A stretch of 7,148 nucleotides of DNA from Verrucomicrobiia bacterium (lineage in GTDB: Bacteria > Verrucomicrobiota > Verrucomicrobiia > CAIQCK01): positions 464-7,611 of the forward strand of contig JAOACV010000097.1 in the NCBI GenBank assembly GCA_026417675.1, written 5' to 3'. The position numbers and the translations under genes are program-made. Each line of letters opens with the position of its first letter. Within the stretch, counting starts at the first letter, position 1. Positions 7,062 through 7,148 of the stretch are shown in pieces. Below the pieces are notes generated by a model. It searched no databases. It had not been told where the DNA came from and was given only the letters and a program-made list of their open reading frames with translations.

Positions 7062-7148
7062 CTAGGCGCGCGCGAAGACAATGGTGCTGTCGAAGTGAAT
7101 GGAGGAGGCGCGCCCGGAGCAAGAATTGCCGATGGTGCGGCAGGCTCG
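7062..7148 (-). CDS. Possible 3' end of an upstream gene (uncertain)
   Basis: One minus-strand frame is open from the right edge to a TAG at 7064-7062 and would encode the last 28 residues of a protein, ending IHFDSTIVFARA. Of its 28 codons, 23 end in G or C, which fits the codon style of the genes in this window; the frame giving EPAAPSAILAPG has only about half. The stretch is too short to identify a family and could be open by chance. If real, the gene ends about 107 bases before the TATAAT box, and no clear terminator hairpin was seen between them. Confidence 0.3.
   Translation of the reverse strand, partial: RACRTIGNSCSGRASSIHFDSTIVFARA

Noticed and set aside
6886..7122. A longer N-terminus for the GYF_2/RDD protein
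   Set aside because: It would run through the TATAAT box and leader, starts with TTG, and the GYF_2 domain begins exactly at ATG 6885 behind a good ribosome binding site.
7100..7148. A plus-strand start (MEEARPEQELPMVRQA) running off the right edge
   Set aside because: There is no Shine-Dalgarno upstream, it is too short to judge, and the opposite strand there has a more coding-like frame.

Overview
The window is GC-rich bacterial DNA and holds one tightly packed operon read entirely on the minus strand (right to left): seven complete genes and the start of an eighth that leaves at the left edge. No tRNA, rRNA, CRISPR array, insertion sequence or phage gene was seen. Gene content and protein style suggest the PVC group, most likely Verrucomicrobiota. 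The clues are a MoxR ATPase, DUF4350, DUF4129 and DUF58 set, a GYF_2-zinc ribbon-RDD protein, and small membrane proteins with cysteine-rich heads. This assignment is inference from family resemblance, not a search result.

Layout in transcription order. 7148-7062: possibly the last codons of an unrelated upstream gene. 7061-6886: intergenic region with a perfect TATAAT -10 box and a leader containing a 9-bp inverted repeat, one arm of which covers most of the first gene's ribosome binding site. 6885-6130: GYF_2/zinc ribbon/RDD membrane protein. 6124-5546: zinc-finger membrane protein with two cysteine clusters. 5536-4556: six-pass membrane protein of unknown function with a short PH-like N-terminal part. 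4549-4223: small single-pass protein with a B-box-like zinc module. 4192-2513: multi-pass protein ending in DUF4129. 2520-1261: DUF4350 protein, overlapping the DUF4129 gene by 8 bases. 1243-278: MoxR-family AAA+ ATPase. 196-1: N-terminus of a DUF58 protein, cut by the window edge.

How they fit together. MoxR ATPases next to DUF58 proteins are a widespread pair: the ATPase is thought to act as a chaperone-like remodeller, and the DUF58 protein, which carries a von Willebrand factor A-like core, as its adaptor or substrate. DUF4350 and DUF4129 membrane proteins often accompany them. Here that module sits downstream of four membrane proteins, three of which carry predicted cytosolic zinc-binding heads. 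Junctions run from an 8-base overlap to gaps of 30 bases or less, except for 81 bases before the DUF58 gene. No convincing internal terminator was seen, so one transcript is likely. The most distinctive observations are the repeated cysteine/histidine module in two different genes of the operon, the uncharacterised six-pass protein between them, and the leader hairpin over the first ribosome binding site.
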